From Thermohalobaculum sp039030715 (GTDB taxonomy: Bacteria; Pseudomonadota; Alphaproteobacteria; Rhodobacterales; Rhodobacteraceae): a stretch of DNA of 55,244 nucleotides. This document shows positions 1 to 7,043 of the stretch, piece after piece; the stretch's first letter is position 1; each line of letters opens with the position of its first letter. The translations under genes were made by a program, and so were the position numbers. The notes under the pieces are model-generated. The model did no database searches. It was not told the DNA's origin and worked only from the letters and a program-made list of their open reading frames with translations. The stretch is taken from contig JBCCDU010000018.1 of the NCBI GenBank assembly GCA_039030715.1, positions 1-55,244 of the forward strand, in the 5' to 3' direction.

Positions 1-24
1 CATAATAAAACCCAGCCCCGCTAA

Positions 25-45
25 CCCCAAACCCCAAACCCCAAA
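25..45. repeat. Telomere-like (CCCCAAA)x3 repeat
   Basis: Three exact tandem copies of the 7-mer CCCCAAA, preceded by CTAA; on the minus strand this reads TTTGGGG. It lies 9 bases beyond the stop codon of the minus-strand ORF at 55-1188, close to the end of the window. It resembles the G-rich telomere repeats of several protists, but it is not the exact TTTTGGGG or TTGGGG unit of well-known ciliates, and three copies could arise by chance in a low-complexity tract. Confidence 0.5.
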
Positions 46-54
46 TCGAATCTG

Positions 55-1188
55 TTAATTATTATCTTTGTCCTTATTAATATTTTTGAATGAAAGATCC
101 AAAAACTCGTAGGCGCCCTGCACAGTCATGATTTGCTTGGCATCGAAAGACCTCCTCTCGATTTTGCGGAAAGAAAAGCGATCACTCTCCTTTTTTTTGG
201 GTCTTCTTCTCCTGCGCCTCCTCTCCGAGTCTCGCTTGATTTTGTCCAGCAATTCAGTCCAAAGCCTGAATTCCCGACAACTCTGCGAGACCGCCCTTTT
301 CCTGCGTCTCGAGTTCGGCGGGGCCTTGATTCTCTCCTCTTGTCTCGACTGCGACTTCGATTCTGTCGCGTTTGGCAAATGGTGGCTGTTGGTATCGAGA
401 TCTTCTTCGCGCAAAACGAAGGATTTGGGAGCATTTGAATTGGCTTTTAAATTAGCCGAGTTTGGACTCTTCACATTCATAATGCACATTTTTTTGAAAA
501 CGTTAATCGCCATTTTGACGTTCAGCTTGTAGGATTTGAGAATTTTGCGCGTCAGTATCCGTATTTTCTGTTTTTCGCTGAGTTTGCGTGGACTGCGTTT
601 CGAGGGTGATTTAAACGGAAAGGGGTTGACGCACTGGATGTGATCTTCGAGCCGCTCTCGCTTGCCCAGTAGGCTCCGAGTCTCTTCTTCGTTCGGCCCT
701 CCCTCCGTCCCCAGTTCGAAGAACGACGGCCGGTTGCCCGGCCCCTTCGCTCCGCTCACGCTGAGCATGCGCTCGAACTTGGAGCCCATTTGGAAAGAAG
801 GCCTTGTTTTTTCTGCGGTGACCGGCTTCGGTCGTTTCTGCGGTGGCTCCTTTTTTTCGGTAAAACTGGCTCGAAAATGTCGAAATCGGCCCTCCAAAGT
901 TTTTTCAAATGAAATCAAGGATGGCAGCTCATCGGTGGCGAGCTTGGCGCATTTGATTGTTTGGTCGAGGTCGGCGCGCGGCGAGTCTGCTTTGAACGAG
1001 TGCAGTTCGGATTTGTTGACATAGACGTTGCCGCGGTCGGGGCGCCCGTCGGGTTCGAGGTCGGATTGGCTGCCGAGCAGCGCCAATTGCGAAACGCGAC
1101 TCAGAGGCGCATGTGAGGCGCCCGGCGGAGACGATCGCCGAGAAGAGTTCGCGGGAGAAGGTCGCGGGGAAGGGACTTGGTTGCTCAT
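55..1188 (-). CDS. Ser/Arg/Lys-rich protein of unknown function, non-bacterial in character
   Basis: The 377-residue open frame starts at ATG 1188 and stops at TAA 55-57. I do not recognise a family. The N-terminus is disordered and rich in Ser and Pro. The middle holds two similar short segments, SFQMGSKFERMLS and RPSFFELGTE. A basic, possibly helical stretch follows (LSEKQKIRILTRKILKSYKL). The C-terminal third has runs that look like nuclear localisation signals: SRRRKR, and seven arginines followed by PKKK. There is no signal peptide or membrane segment. All about 14 glutamines use CAA or CAG, so the standard code fits. AT-rich flanks, AGA/AGG arginine codons and the nearby telomere-like repeat suggest a eukaryotic gene. 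This is inference, and the frame could be non-coding. Confidence 0.4.
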   Translation of the reverse strand: MSNQVPSPRPSPANSSRRSSPPGASHAPLSRVSQLALLGSQSDLEPDGRPDRGNVYVNKSELHSFKADSPRADLDQTIKCAKLATDELPSLISFEKTLEGRFRHFRASFTEKKEPPQKRPKPVTAEKTRPSFQMGSKFERMLSVSGAKGPGNRPSFFELGTEGGPNEEETRSLLGKRERLEDHIQCVNPFPFKSPSKRSPRKLSEKQKIRILTRKILKSYKLNVKMAINVFKKMCIMNVKSPNSANLKANSNAPKSFVLREEDLDTNSHHLPNATESKSQSRQEERIKAPPNSRRRKRAVSQSCREFRLWTELLDKIKRDSERRRRRRRPKKKESDRFSFRKIERRSFDAKQIMTVQGAYEFLDLSFKNINKDKDNN

Positions 1189-1637
1189 AGGAAGGATTTT
1201 CTGTGTTTCTAATTTTAATATCGATTATATTCAAACTAAGCTCCAAAACTGGGGCACTGACAGCAAGAGCAAGCTCACCCGAGCCGACAAGGACATGAAA
1301 AAATGTCTGTTTTTGAAAAATTCGCGCTTATGGGAACAATGCAAAAATTGTAATCTTCCAGTTTAAACCGGCCGAGCAATCATGTCGAATAATGTGATTG
1401 TGATGTGCATTTTTCCGATCCCGAGAAAAATTCCGAGAAGGCGCCTGACATGCTCAAATTGCATTTTTCTTGAAATAGCGAAAAATATAAAAGCGAAGTT
1501 GCACTATTTGGAGATTAAAAGTAAATGTTTCAGAATATTGTCATTTTTGCAGTATGCATCCGAAATTCCGTTTTATTCATAGAGAAAGTTAATACGATTT
1601 AATCTTACGAATTTTACACCCAAATTTTTCCCCAACC
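1189..1637. other. AT-rich foreign flank and junction with bacterial DNA
   Basis: About 430 bases with roughly one-third GC, against well over 60% just downstream. No convincing gene is present. One 66-codon plus-strand frame (1382-1582) has no supporting feature. The sequence is AT-rich up to about 1,625 and then enters the NuoF reading frame in full from about 1,638, where AAG begins the segment KYLAVNGDEGEPGT. No tRNA, integrase or inverted repeat marks the boundary. The junction therefore most likely lies at about 1,620-1,637 and looks like a chimera rather than a natural insertion. Confidence 0.6.
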
Positions 1638-2597
1638 AAGTACCTCGCCGTCAACGGCGACGAGGGCGAGCCAGGCACCTTCAAGGACCGGTACTATCTG
1701 GAGCGGGTGCCCCATCTTTTCCTGGAAGGGATGCTGATCGCCGCATGGGCGGTCGAGGCGGAGACCTGCTTCATCTACATGCGCGACGAATATCCCGCCG
1801 TCCTGAAGATCCTGGCCGACGAGATTGCGGCGCTGGAGGACGCCGGCCTGATCGTGCCCGGTTTCATCGATCTGCGCCGTGGCGCGGGCGCCTATATCTG
1901 CGGCGAAGAGAGCGCGATGATCGAGAGCATCGAGGGCAAGCGCGGCCTGCCGCGGCACCGGCCGCCTTATGTGGCGCAGGTCGGTATCTTCGACCAGCCG
2001 ACCCTGGTGCATAACGTGGAAACACTGCACTGGGTGGCCCGGATCTGCCGCGAGGGGCCCGAAGTGCTGAATGCGACCGAAAAGAACGGGCGCACGGGGC
2101 TGCGTTCCTATTCCGTATCGGGCCGTGTGAAAAACCCCGGCGTGCATCTGCTGCCCGCCGGTTCGACCATCATGGATCTGATCGAGGCCTGTGGGGGCAT
2201 GGCCGACGGCCATGCGTTCAAAGCCTACCAGCCGGGCGGGCCTTCGGCGGGCATTCTGCCGGCATCGATGAACGACATCCCGCTCGATTTCGACACGCTG
2301 CAACCGCATGGCTCGTTCATCGGCTCGGCGGCGGTGGTGGTGCTGTCGGATCAGGATCGCGCGCGGGATGCGGCACTGAACATGCTGCGGTTTTTCGAGG
2401 ACGAAAGCTGCGGGCAATGCACCCCCTGCCGGATCGGCTGCGAGAAAGCGGTCAAACTGATGCAGGCGGATCGCTGGGATCAGCAGCTTCTGGGCGAGCT
2501 TTGCGAGACCATGGTCGACGCCTCGATCTGCGGGCTGGGTCAGGCGGCCCCGAACCCGATCCTGCTGACGATGAAACACTTCGCCGATGAGATCTGA
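1638..2597 (+). CDS. fdsB: NuoF-type flavoprotein, formate dehydrogenase beta subunit-like, 5' truncated
   Basis: C-terminal ~319 residues of a 51-kDa/NuoF-family subunit, which carries FMN, NADH and a 4Fe-4S cluster and passes electrons to NAD+. The nucleotide-binding segment AVNGDEGEPGTFKDR is present near the cut end. GAGAYICGEESAMIESIEGK follows at about residue 91. The cluster ligands are SCGQCTPCR plus a fourth Cys in SICGLGQ. The wording DRYYLERVPHLFLEGM and the following region resemble the FdsB branch of soluble formate dehydrogenases more than respiratory NuoF, which is inference. The N-terminal glycine-rich FMN motif is missing because the frame runs into AT-rich foreign DNA. The partner fdsA, usually immediately downstream, is absent, so a HoxF-like or other diaphorase role is possible. 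Confidence 0.72.
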   Translation, partial: KYLAVNGDEGEPGTFKDRYYLERVPHLFLEGMLIAAWAVEAETCFIYMRDEYPAVLKILADEIAALEDAGLIVPGFIDLRRGAGAYICGEESAMIESIEGKRGLPRHRPPYVAQVGIFDQPTLVHNVETLHWVARICREGPEVLNATEKNGRTGLRSYSVSGRVKNPGVHLLPAGSTIMDLIEACGGMADGHAFKAYQPGGPSAGILPASMNDIPLDFDTLQPHGSFIGSAAVVVLSDQDRARDAALNMLRFFEDESCGQCTPCRIGCEKAVKLMQADRWDQQLLGELCETMVDASICGLGQAAPNPILLTMKHFADEI

Positions 2598-3014
2598 ACG
2601 GGCGCGGGTTGCCGGGGCGGTCTTCGCGGCGCTGGCCTGCCTCGCGTCAACCACCGGCGCGGCAGCCAGGACCGCAAGGACATGATGAACGCCATCCGCC
2701 CCGATGCGGAAGCGGCCCTCGGCGCCCCGGTTCAATTCGTGGTCAACGACCTGCGCATGGAGGGAGATGCCGCTTTCGGCACGCTGCAGCCCCAGCGCCC
2801 CGGCGGCGCAACGATTCGCTGGGAAGAAACCCGCATGGCAGCCGAGGGCCAGGATCCGCAATCCTATGAAGGTTCGACCATCCACGTCCTCTACACTCGG
2901 GTCGGGGGTCGCTGGACGGTTCGGGACTGGTCGATCGGTACGGACGAAGTCTGGTGGAGCATCCCCGAATACTGTGCCAGCCACCTTGCGGTTATCGCCG
3001 AATATTGCGACTGA
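2587..3014 (+). pseudogene. Secreted small protein, apparent single-base frameshift
   Basis: ATG 2587 overlaps the end of the fdsB-like gene and encodes a clear signal peptide (MRSERARVAGAVFAALACL, then an Ala-rich cleavage region), but that frame stops at 2683-2685. A frame displaced by one base continues from about 2,667 to the TGA at 3012-3014 and encodes a plausible mature domain (QDRKDMMNAIRP..., ending VIAEYCD) of about 115 residues. One extra C in the GGCAGCCAGG stretch around 2661-2670 would join signal peptide and domain as ...AAAQDRKDMM. This is either a sequencing error or a recent inactivating deletion. Cysteines near the C-terminus and no membrane segment suggest a periplasmic protein. 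Its function is unknown to me. Confidence 0.6.
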
Positions 3015-3058
3015 AGCGCCACCTAAAGCGCCTGCAACACCCGCCGTCACGCGCTGCC

Positions 3059-3167
3059 CCCGAAGCAGAGGACTAAGGCCGCCATGCCCGTCGAAGACGG
3101 GCCCGGGATGCGAGCATCCCGGCTGCGTGCTCGCACGCAGATGGCGGCCTTGGCCCTCTGCTTCGGG
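3059..3167. repeat. Four-way cloverleaf inverted-repeat element
   Basis: Arms 3059-3085 and 3141-3167 form a 27-bp outer stem with one A-C mismatch (3072/3154) and one T-G wobble (3074/3152). The 55 bases between them are used up exactly by three perfect hairpins with no unpaired bases at the junction: 3086-3092/3096-3102 (7 bp, loop GAA), 3103-3110/3115-3122 (8 bp, loop CGAG) and 3123-3129/3134-3140 (7 bp plus a closing C-G, loop of about 2-4 bases). The whole folds as a symmetrical four-way junction on either strand. It sits between the frameshifted gene and the PaiB-like gene and lacks a T-tract, so it is not a simple terminator. It may be a repetitive extragenic palindrome or a structured RNA. 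Confidence 0.8.
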
Positions 3168-3242
3168 CGTTCTGCTTGACGCGGGCGCTGCGAGTGCCCT
3201 TTGTGGATGTGGCCATCAAGACCCAGCGTATCGAGGACCGCG

Positions 3243-3863
3243 ATGCATCCCAATCCTGCATTCCGCAAGGAAGACGACAGCCGCGCCTGGGCGTTCGCAG
3301 CGTCTCGTGGTTTCGGGGTTCTGTCGATCCATGGCGAGAGCCTGCCGCTGGCGGCCCATATCCCGTTTCTCTGCTCGACCGACAGTATCGAGGCGCATCT
3401 GGTCCGCTCCAACCCCATCGCCCGGGCCTTGCGCGCGGGGCCCGTTCCGGCGCTTCTGATCGTCTCCGGTCCAGATGGCTATATCTCACCCGACTGGTAT
3501 GGCGAGGATGACAAGGTTCCGACCTGGAATTACGTCGCCGTCCATCTCAAGGGCGTGCTTTCCCTCGCCCCGCCCGACAGGTTGATCGGCCATCTCGAGC
3601 GTCTCTCGGCCCAGTTCGAGGGTCATCTGCCCAAGCCCCCCTGGACCCATCACAAAATGACGCCCGGAGTGATGGAGGGCATGATGCGCCAGATCCTGCC
3701 CGTCACCATGCGGGTGGATGCGATCGAAAGCACCTACAAGCTGAACCAGAACCGCTCGGACCAGGCGCGCCACAACGCCGCCAACATGCTGGCGCGAGGC
3801 GATACGCCGGGCATGGAGACAGCCCAACTCGCCGAGCTGATGACTGGCGTGCCCGACGAATGA
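3243..3863 (+). CDS. PaiB-family FMN-binding protein
   Basis: 206-residue protein starting MHPNPAFR, the standard opening of PaiB-type proteins. These are split-barrel FMN-binding proteins often annotated as negative regulators of protease or sporulation genes. Visible family features are the N-terminal HPNPAFR, the segment HIPFLCST, SPDWYGEDDKVPTWNYVAVH in the middle, and the C-terminal YKLNQNRSDQARHNAANML. I chose ATG 3243 over an upstream ATG at 3201 because the protein begins with the family motif there and GAGG lies about 10 bases upstream. The upstream region carries the cloverleaf element. Many PaiB homologues in proteobacteria have no demonstrated regulatory role, so the function is by family only. 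Confidence 0.85.
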   Translation: MHPNPAFRKEDDSRAWAFAASRGFGVLSIHGESLPLAAHIPFLCSTDSIEAHLVRSNPIARALRAGPVPALLIVSGPDGYISPDWYGEDDKVPTWNYVAVHLKGVLSLAPPDRLIGHLERLSAQFEGHLPKPPWTHHKMTPGVMEGMMRQILPVTMRVDAIESTYKLNQNRSDQARHNAANMLARGDTPGMETAQLAELMTGVPDE

Positions 3864-3915
3864 GCCCGGATCGACCAAGAGCATACTTTCCGGGTTCGAC
3901 ACGGCGAAAGCACCC

Positions 3916-4662
3916 GTGACCCTCGACCTCGTCACCGTGCTGTTTCTGGTGACCGGTGCCGGGCTCGCCGCGTTCATCGCGGGCTTTGCCGGGTTCGGCA
4001 CGGCGCTGATGGCATCGGGCCTCTATTTCCACGTTCTACCAGCCAGCATGGTGCCGCCCTTGATCGTCATCGGATCGGTGATCGCGCATCTGACGACGCT
4101 GAGCGTCTCGCGCGCGGCGATGACCTGGGGGCCCGCAATGCCTTTTCTGGTCAGCGGGGCGCTGGGCGTGCCGGTCGGCGTCGCATTGCTCGCCGTCATG
4201 TCGCCCGAGATCTTGCGCGGGATCGTCGGCATTGTCCTGGTCGCCTATGGCCTGGCGACCGTCACCGGCATTCTGCGGCCCATCGGCGCCCGGTTGCGCA
4301 ACCGGTTGCGCGACGCGAGTATTGGAGGCATCGGCGGCGTGTTAGGCGGGATCGCTGGGCTGTCCGGTGTACTTCCGATGGTTTGGCTGCAACTCGCCAA
4401 TGCCAGTCCGGGCGAGAGCCGGGGCATCCTGCAGGCCTATAACCTGGCGCTTCTGGGCCTCGCCTCGATCGCCATGTGGCTGGGCGGGCTGGTAACGGGG
4501 GATGTCCAGCGCGCCATTCTGGTGATCATTCCAGCCAGCATCATCGGCGCCCTGCTGGGCAACCGGGCCTTTGGCCTGGCCAATCCCGCAACCTTTCGCA
4601 AGGTGGTGACAGCATTGCTGCTGGGATCGGGCATCGTGCTGGTCTGGCGGGTGATCGCTTGA
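3916..4662 (+). CDS. TauE/SafE-family membrane permease
   Basis: 248 residues, almost entirely hydrophobic, with about eight predicted membrane spans. The N-terminal GFAGFGTALMASGLYFHVLP and the internal GGIGGVLGGIAGLSGVLPMVWLQ give the two-repeat architecture of the TauE/SafE (DUF81) family. These inner-membrane carriers are linked to export of sulfite, sulfonates or other small anions. The start is GTG 3916 and no strong Shine-Dalgarno is visible. It follows the PaiB-like gene by 52 bases on the same strand and may be cotranscribed. The substrate cannot be read from the sequence. Confidence 0.85.
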   Translation: MTLDLVTVLFLVTGAGLAAFIAGFAGFGTALMASGLYFHVLPASMVPPLIVIGSVIAHLTTLSVSRAAMTWGPAMPFLVSGALGVPVGVALLAVMSPEILRGIVGIVLVAYGLATVTGILRPIGARLRNRLRDASIGGIGGVLGGIAGLSGVLPMVWLQLANASPGESRGILQAYNLALLGLASIAMWLGGLVTGDVQRAILVIIPASIIGALLGNRAFGLANPATFRKVVTALLLGSGIVLVWRVIA

Positions 4663-4766
4663 TCGACGGTCGCTTTCGACGACAAAGCCCTCGGCGGCTG
4701 CAATTCAGAATCCGCTTGCCTCCCCCTCTGCGGCCTATAGAACCCGATGCCTAGAAGGAGGCCCCA

Positions 4767-6485
4767 ATGGCGCGCGTACTCATCACCTCGGCCCTGCCCT
4801 ATATCAACGGGATCAAGCATCTGGGCAATCTGATCGGCAGCCAACTGCCCTCGGATGCCTATGCACGCTACATGCGTGCCCGGGGCCATGAGGTGATGCT
4901 GATCTGCGCCACTGACGAGCATGGCACCCCGGCAGAGTTGGCTGCCGCCAAGGCGGGCAAGCCGGTGGCCGAGTATTGCGCCGAGATGTGGCAGGTTCAG
5001 AAAGATCTGGCGGACGGGTTTCGTCTGTCTTTCGACTATTTCGGCCGCTCGTCCAGCGCGCGGAACCACGCGCTGACGCAACACTTCGCCGGGCGCCTGG
5101 CCGAGGCCGGATTGATCTCGGAAGTAATGGAGAAGCAGGTCTATTCCAATGCCGATGGGCGCTATCTGCCCGACCGCTACATCGAGGGAACCTGCCCCAA
5201 TTGCGGCTATGACCGCGCCCGCGGCGATCAGTGCGAGAACTGCACCAAGCAGTTGGATCCGACCGATCTGATCGACCCGCGTTCGGCCATTTCCGGCTCG
5301 AACGATCTGGAGGTGCGCGAGACCAAGCATCTCTATCTGCGCCAATCGAAGCTTCGCGACCAGATCGCCCATTGGATCGGGCAAAAGGCGGATTGGCCGG
5401 TGCTGACCACCTCCATCGCCAAGAAATGGCTGACCGATGGCGATGGACTGCAGGACCGGGGCATCACCCGCGATCTGGACTGGGGCATCCCGGTGAAGCG
5501 CGGCGCCGAGGACTGGCCGGGGATGGAGGGCAAGGTCTTCTATGTCTGGTTCGACGCGCCGATCGAATACATCGCCGCGACGGCGGAATGGGCCGATGCG
5601 AACGGGCTGGACGATAGCGCGTGGGAGCGGTGGTGGCGCACCGATCGGGGGGCGGGCGATGTCCGCTATGTCCAGATCATGGGTAAGGACAATGTGCCCT
5701 TCCACACGCTGAGCTTCCCGGCCACCATCATGGGCTCGGACGAGCCCTGGAAGCTGGTGGATTACATCAAGTCGACGAACTGGCTGAACTACGAAGGCGG
5801 CAAGTTCTCGACCAGCCAGGGGCGCGGGATCTTCATGGATCAGGCGTTGGAAATTCTGCCCCCCGATTATTGGCGTTGGTGGCTGCTGGCGAATGCGCCG
5901 GAGACCTCGGACAGCGATTTCACCTGGGAGGGGTTCCAAGCGGGCGTGAACAAGGATCTCGCCGATGTGCTGGGTAATTTCGTGAGCCGGGTGACCAAGT
6001 TCTGCGAGAAGCGGTTCGGTGCGGCAGTGCCGGGCGACGGGACCTATGGCCTGGCCGAGCAGGAGGTGATCGCCGAGATCTCGGGCCGGATCGACGCGCT
6101 GGAACGCCATTGGGAGGCGATTGAGTTCCGCAAGGCAGCGGCGGAGCTGCGCGCGATCTGGGTCGCGGGCAACGAATACCTGCAGGAGGCCGCCCCGTGG
6201 TCGGCGATCAAGGAGGATCCGGCGCGGGCCGAGGCGATCATTCGCTTCGCGCTCAATCTCTGCAGGCTCTATGCGGTGCTTTCGCAGCCCTTCATCCCGG
6301 ATGCATCGATGGCCATCCTCAAGGCCCTGGGGCTTGAGGATCAGGCTCAGAGCTGGCCCGAGGACCGGATCCGCAGCTTCAACATGCTGGAAGCGGGGCA
6401 GGCCTTTGCCGTCCCGGAAAACCTCTTCGACAAGATCACCGACGAGGCGCGGGACGAAATGGCGGCCCGGTTCGCGGGGAACTGA
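4767..6485 (+). CDS. metG: Methionyl-tRNA synthetase
   Basis: 572 residues. It charges tRNA-Met with methionine in the cytoplasm. The class I signature region is TSALPYINGIKHLGNL near the N-terminus. The zinc-knuckle insert has paired cysteines, CPNCGYDRARGDQCENC, at about residue 145-160. The KMSKS loop appears as KFSTSQG at about residue 350, a common variant in this group. The anticodon-binding helical domain follows, and there is no C-terminal dimerisation/tRNA-binding extension. ATG 4767 has an excellent Shine-Dalgarno, AAGGAGG, 6 bases upstream. It begins 104 bases after the permease gene and probably has its own promoter. Confidence 0.97.
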   Translation: MARVLITSALPYINGIKHLGNLIGSQLPSDAYARYMRARGHEVMLICATDEHGTPAELAAAKAGKPVAEYCAEMWQVQKDLADGFRLSFDYFGRSSSARNHALTQHFAGRLAEAGLISEVMEKQVYSNADGRYLPDRYIEGTCPNCGYDRARGDQCENCTKQLDPTDLIDPRSAISGSNDLEVRETKHLYLRQSKLRDQIAHWIGQKADWPVLTTSIAKKWLTDGDGLQDRGITRDLDWGIPVKRGAEDWPGMEGKVFYVWFDAPIEYIAATAEWADANGLDDSAWERWWRTDRGAGDVRYVQIMGKDNVPFHTLSFPATIMGSDEPWKLVDYIKSTNWLNYEGGKFSTSQGRGIFMDQALEILPPDYWRWWLLANAPETSDSDFTWEGFQAGVNKDLADVLGNFVSRVTKFCEKRFGAAVPGDGTYGLAEQEVIAEISGRIDALERHWEAIEFRKAAAELRAIWVAGNEYLQEAAPWSAIKEDPARAEAIIRFALNLCRLYAVLSQPFIPDASMAILKALGLEDQAQSWPEDRIRSFNMLEAGQAFAVPENLFDKITDEARDEMAARFAGN

Positions 6486-6695
6486 CCGATCGCTGCGCGG
6501 ACTGGCGAGGCTTCAAGGCGCCGCGTCGCCGTTCCACCCGGTGGCACGTTCACGCCCGCGGCGCGCGGCACCCTGTGCACTGTGTGGCAACGTCGCAGCA
6601 GAGACGTTCGCGACAGGCGTCAGGTCCGCAATCCGCCGCGGGCGAATAGACGCAACAAAGCACAACAGCAGACGCGGCGGGGTCTGAGGTCGAAA

Positions 6696-7043
6696 CTAGT
6701 CCGGCAGGTCACGAAACTCGCGCAGCGTGTGGGTTCCCGAGACGCTATGCGCGCTGACATCGCGTGAGAGCACATCGGCTTTCGTCAGAACCATCACCCA
6801 GCGGACCACCGGCTCGTTCAGGAAATGGTTTCGCAGCGCATCCGCATCGCACCAGCGCTCGAAAATGCGGATCGTGTCCGGGTCTTCCAGCAAACGCGCA
6901 TAGGTATAGTCGAGGCACCCGGGTTCTGCCCGGCTTGCTGCGATAACCTCCTGCATCTGGGGTTGGAGCCGGTCGATCTCGCCCGAGGCGAAGCTGACAT
7001 ACCCCGCGACGATGATCTCGCCTTCGATCCCCTTCGCTGTCAT
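6696..7043 (-). CDS. YgiN-like antibiotic biosynthesis monooxygenase-domain protein
   Basis: 115-residue protein of the ABM (dimeric alpha/beta barrel) family. Features are IIVAGYVSFASGEIDRL at the start, ASRAEPGCLDYTYARLLEDP in the middle and IRIFERWCDADALRNHF towards the end, matching putative quinol monooxygenases and heme-degrading relatives. The start ATG 7043 shares one base with the stop of the thiolase gene upstream (TGATG), so translation is probably coupled. A longer frame to 7094 only adds residues that overlap thiolase coding sequence. The substrate is unknown. Confidence 0.82.
   Translation of the reverse strand: MTAKGIEGEIIVAGYVSFASGEIDRLQPQMQEVIAASRAEPGCLDYTYARLLEDPDTIRIFERWCDADALRNHFLNEPVVRWVMVLTKADVLSRDVSAHSVSGTHTLREFRDLPD

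Noticed and set aside
1486..1493. TATA-box (TATAAAAG) in the foreign segment
   Set aside because: It is on the plus strand while the only credible ORF there is on the minus strand; expected by chance in AT-rich DNA.
1614..3050. 478-codon minus-strand open frame across the fdsB-like region
   Set aside because: It is antisense to a clear NuoF-family gene and has no domain; a GC-rich shadow frame.
4712..4745. Sigma-70 promoter (CTTGCC ... CTATAG) for metG
   Set aside because: The two hexamers are only 14 bases apart, about three short of the usual 17, so the call is too weak.
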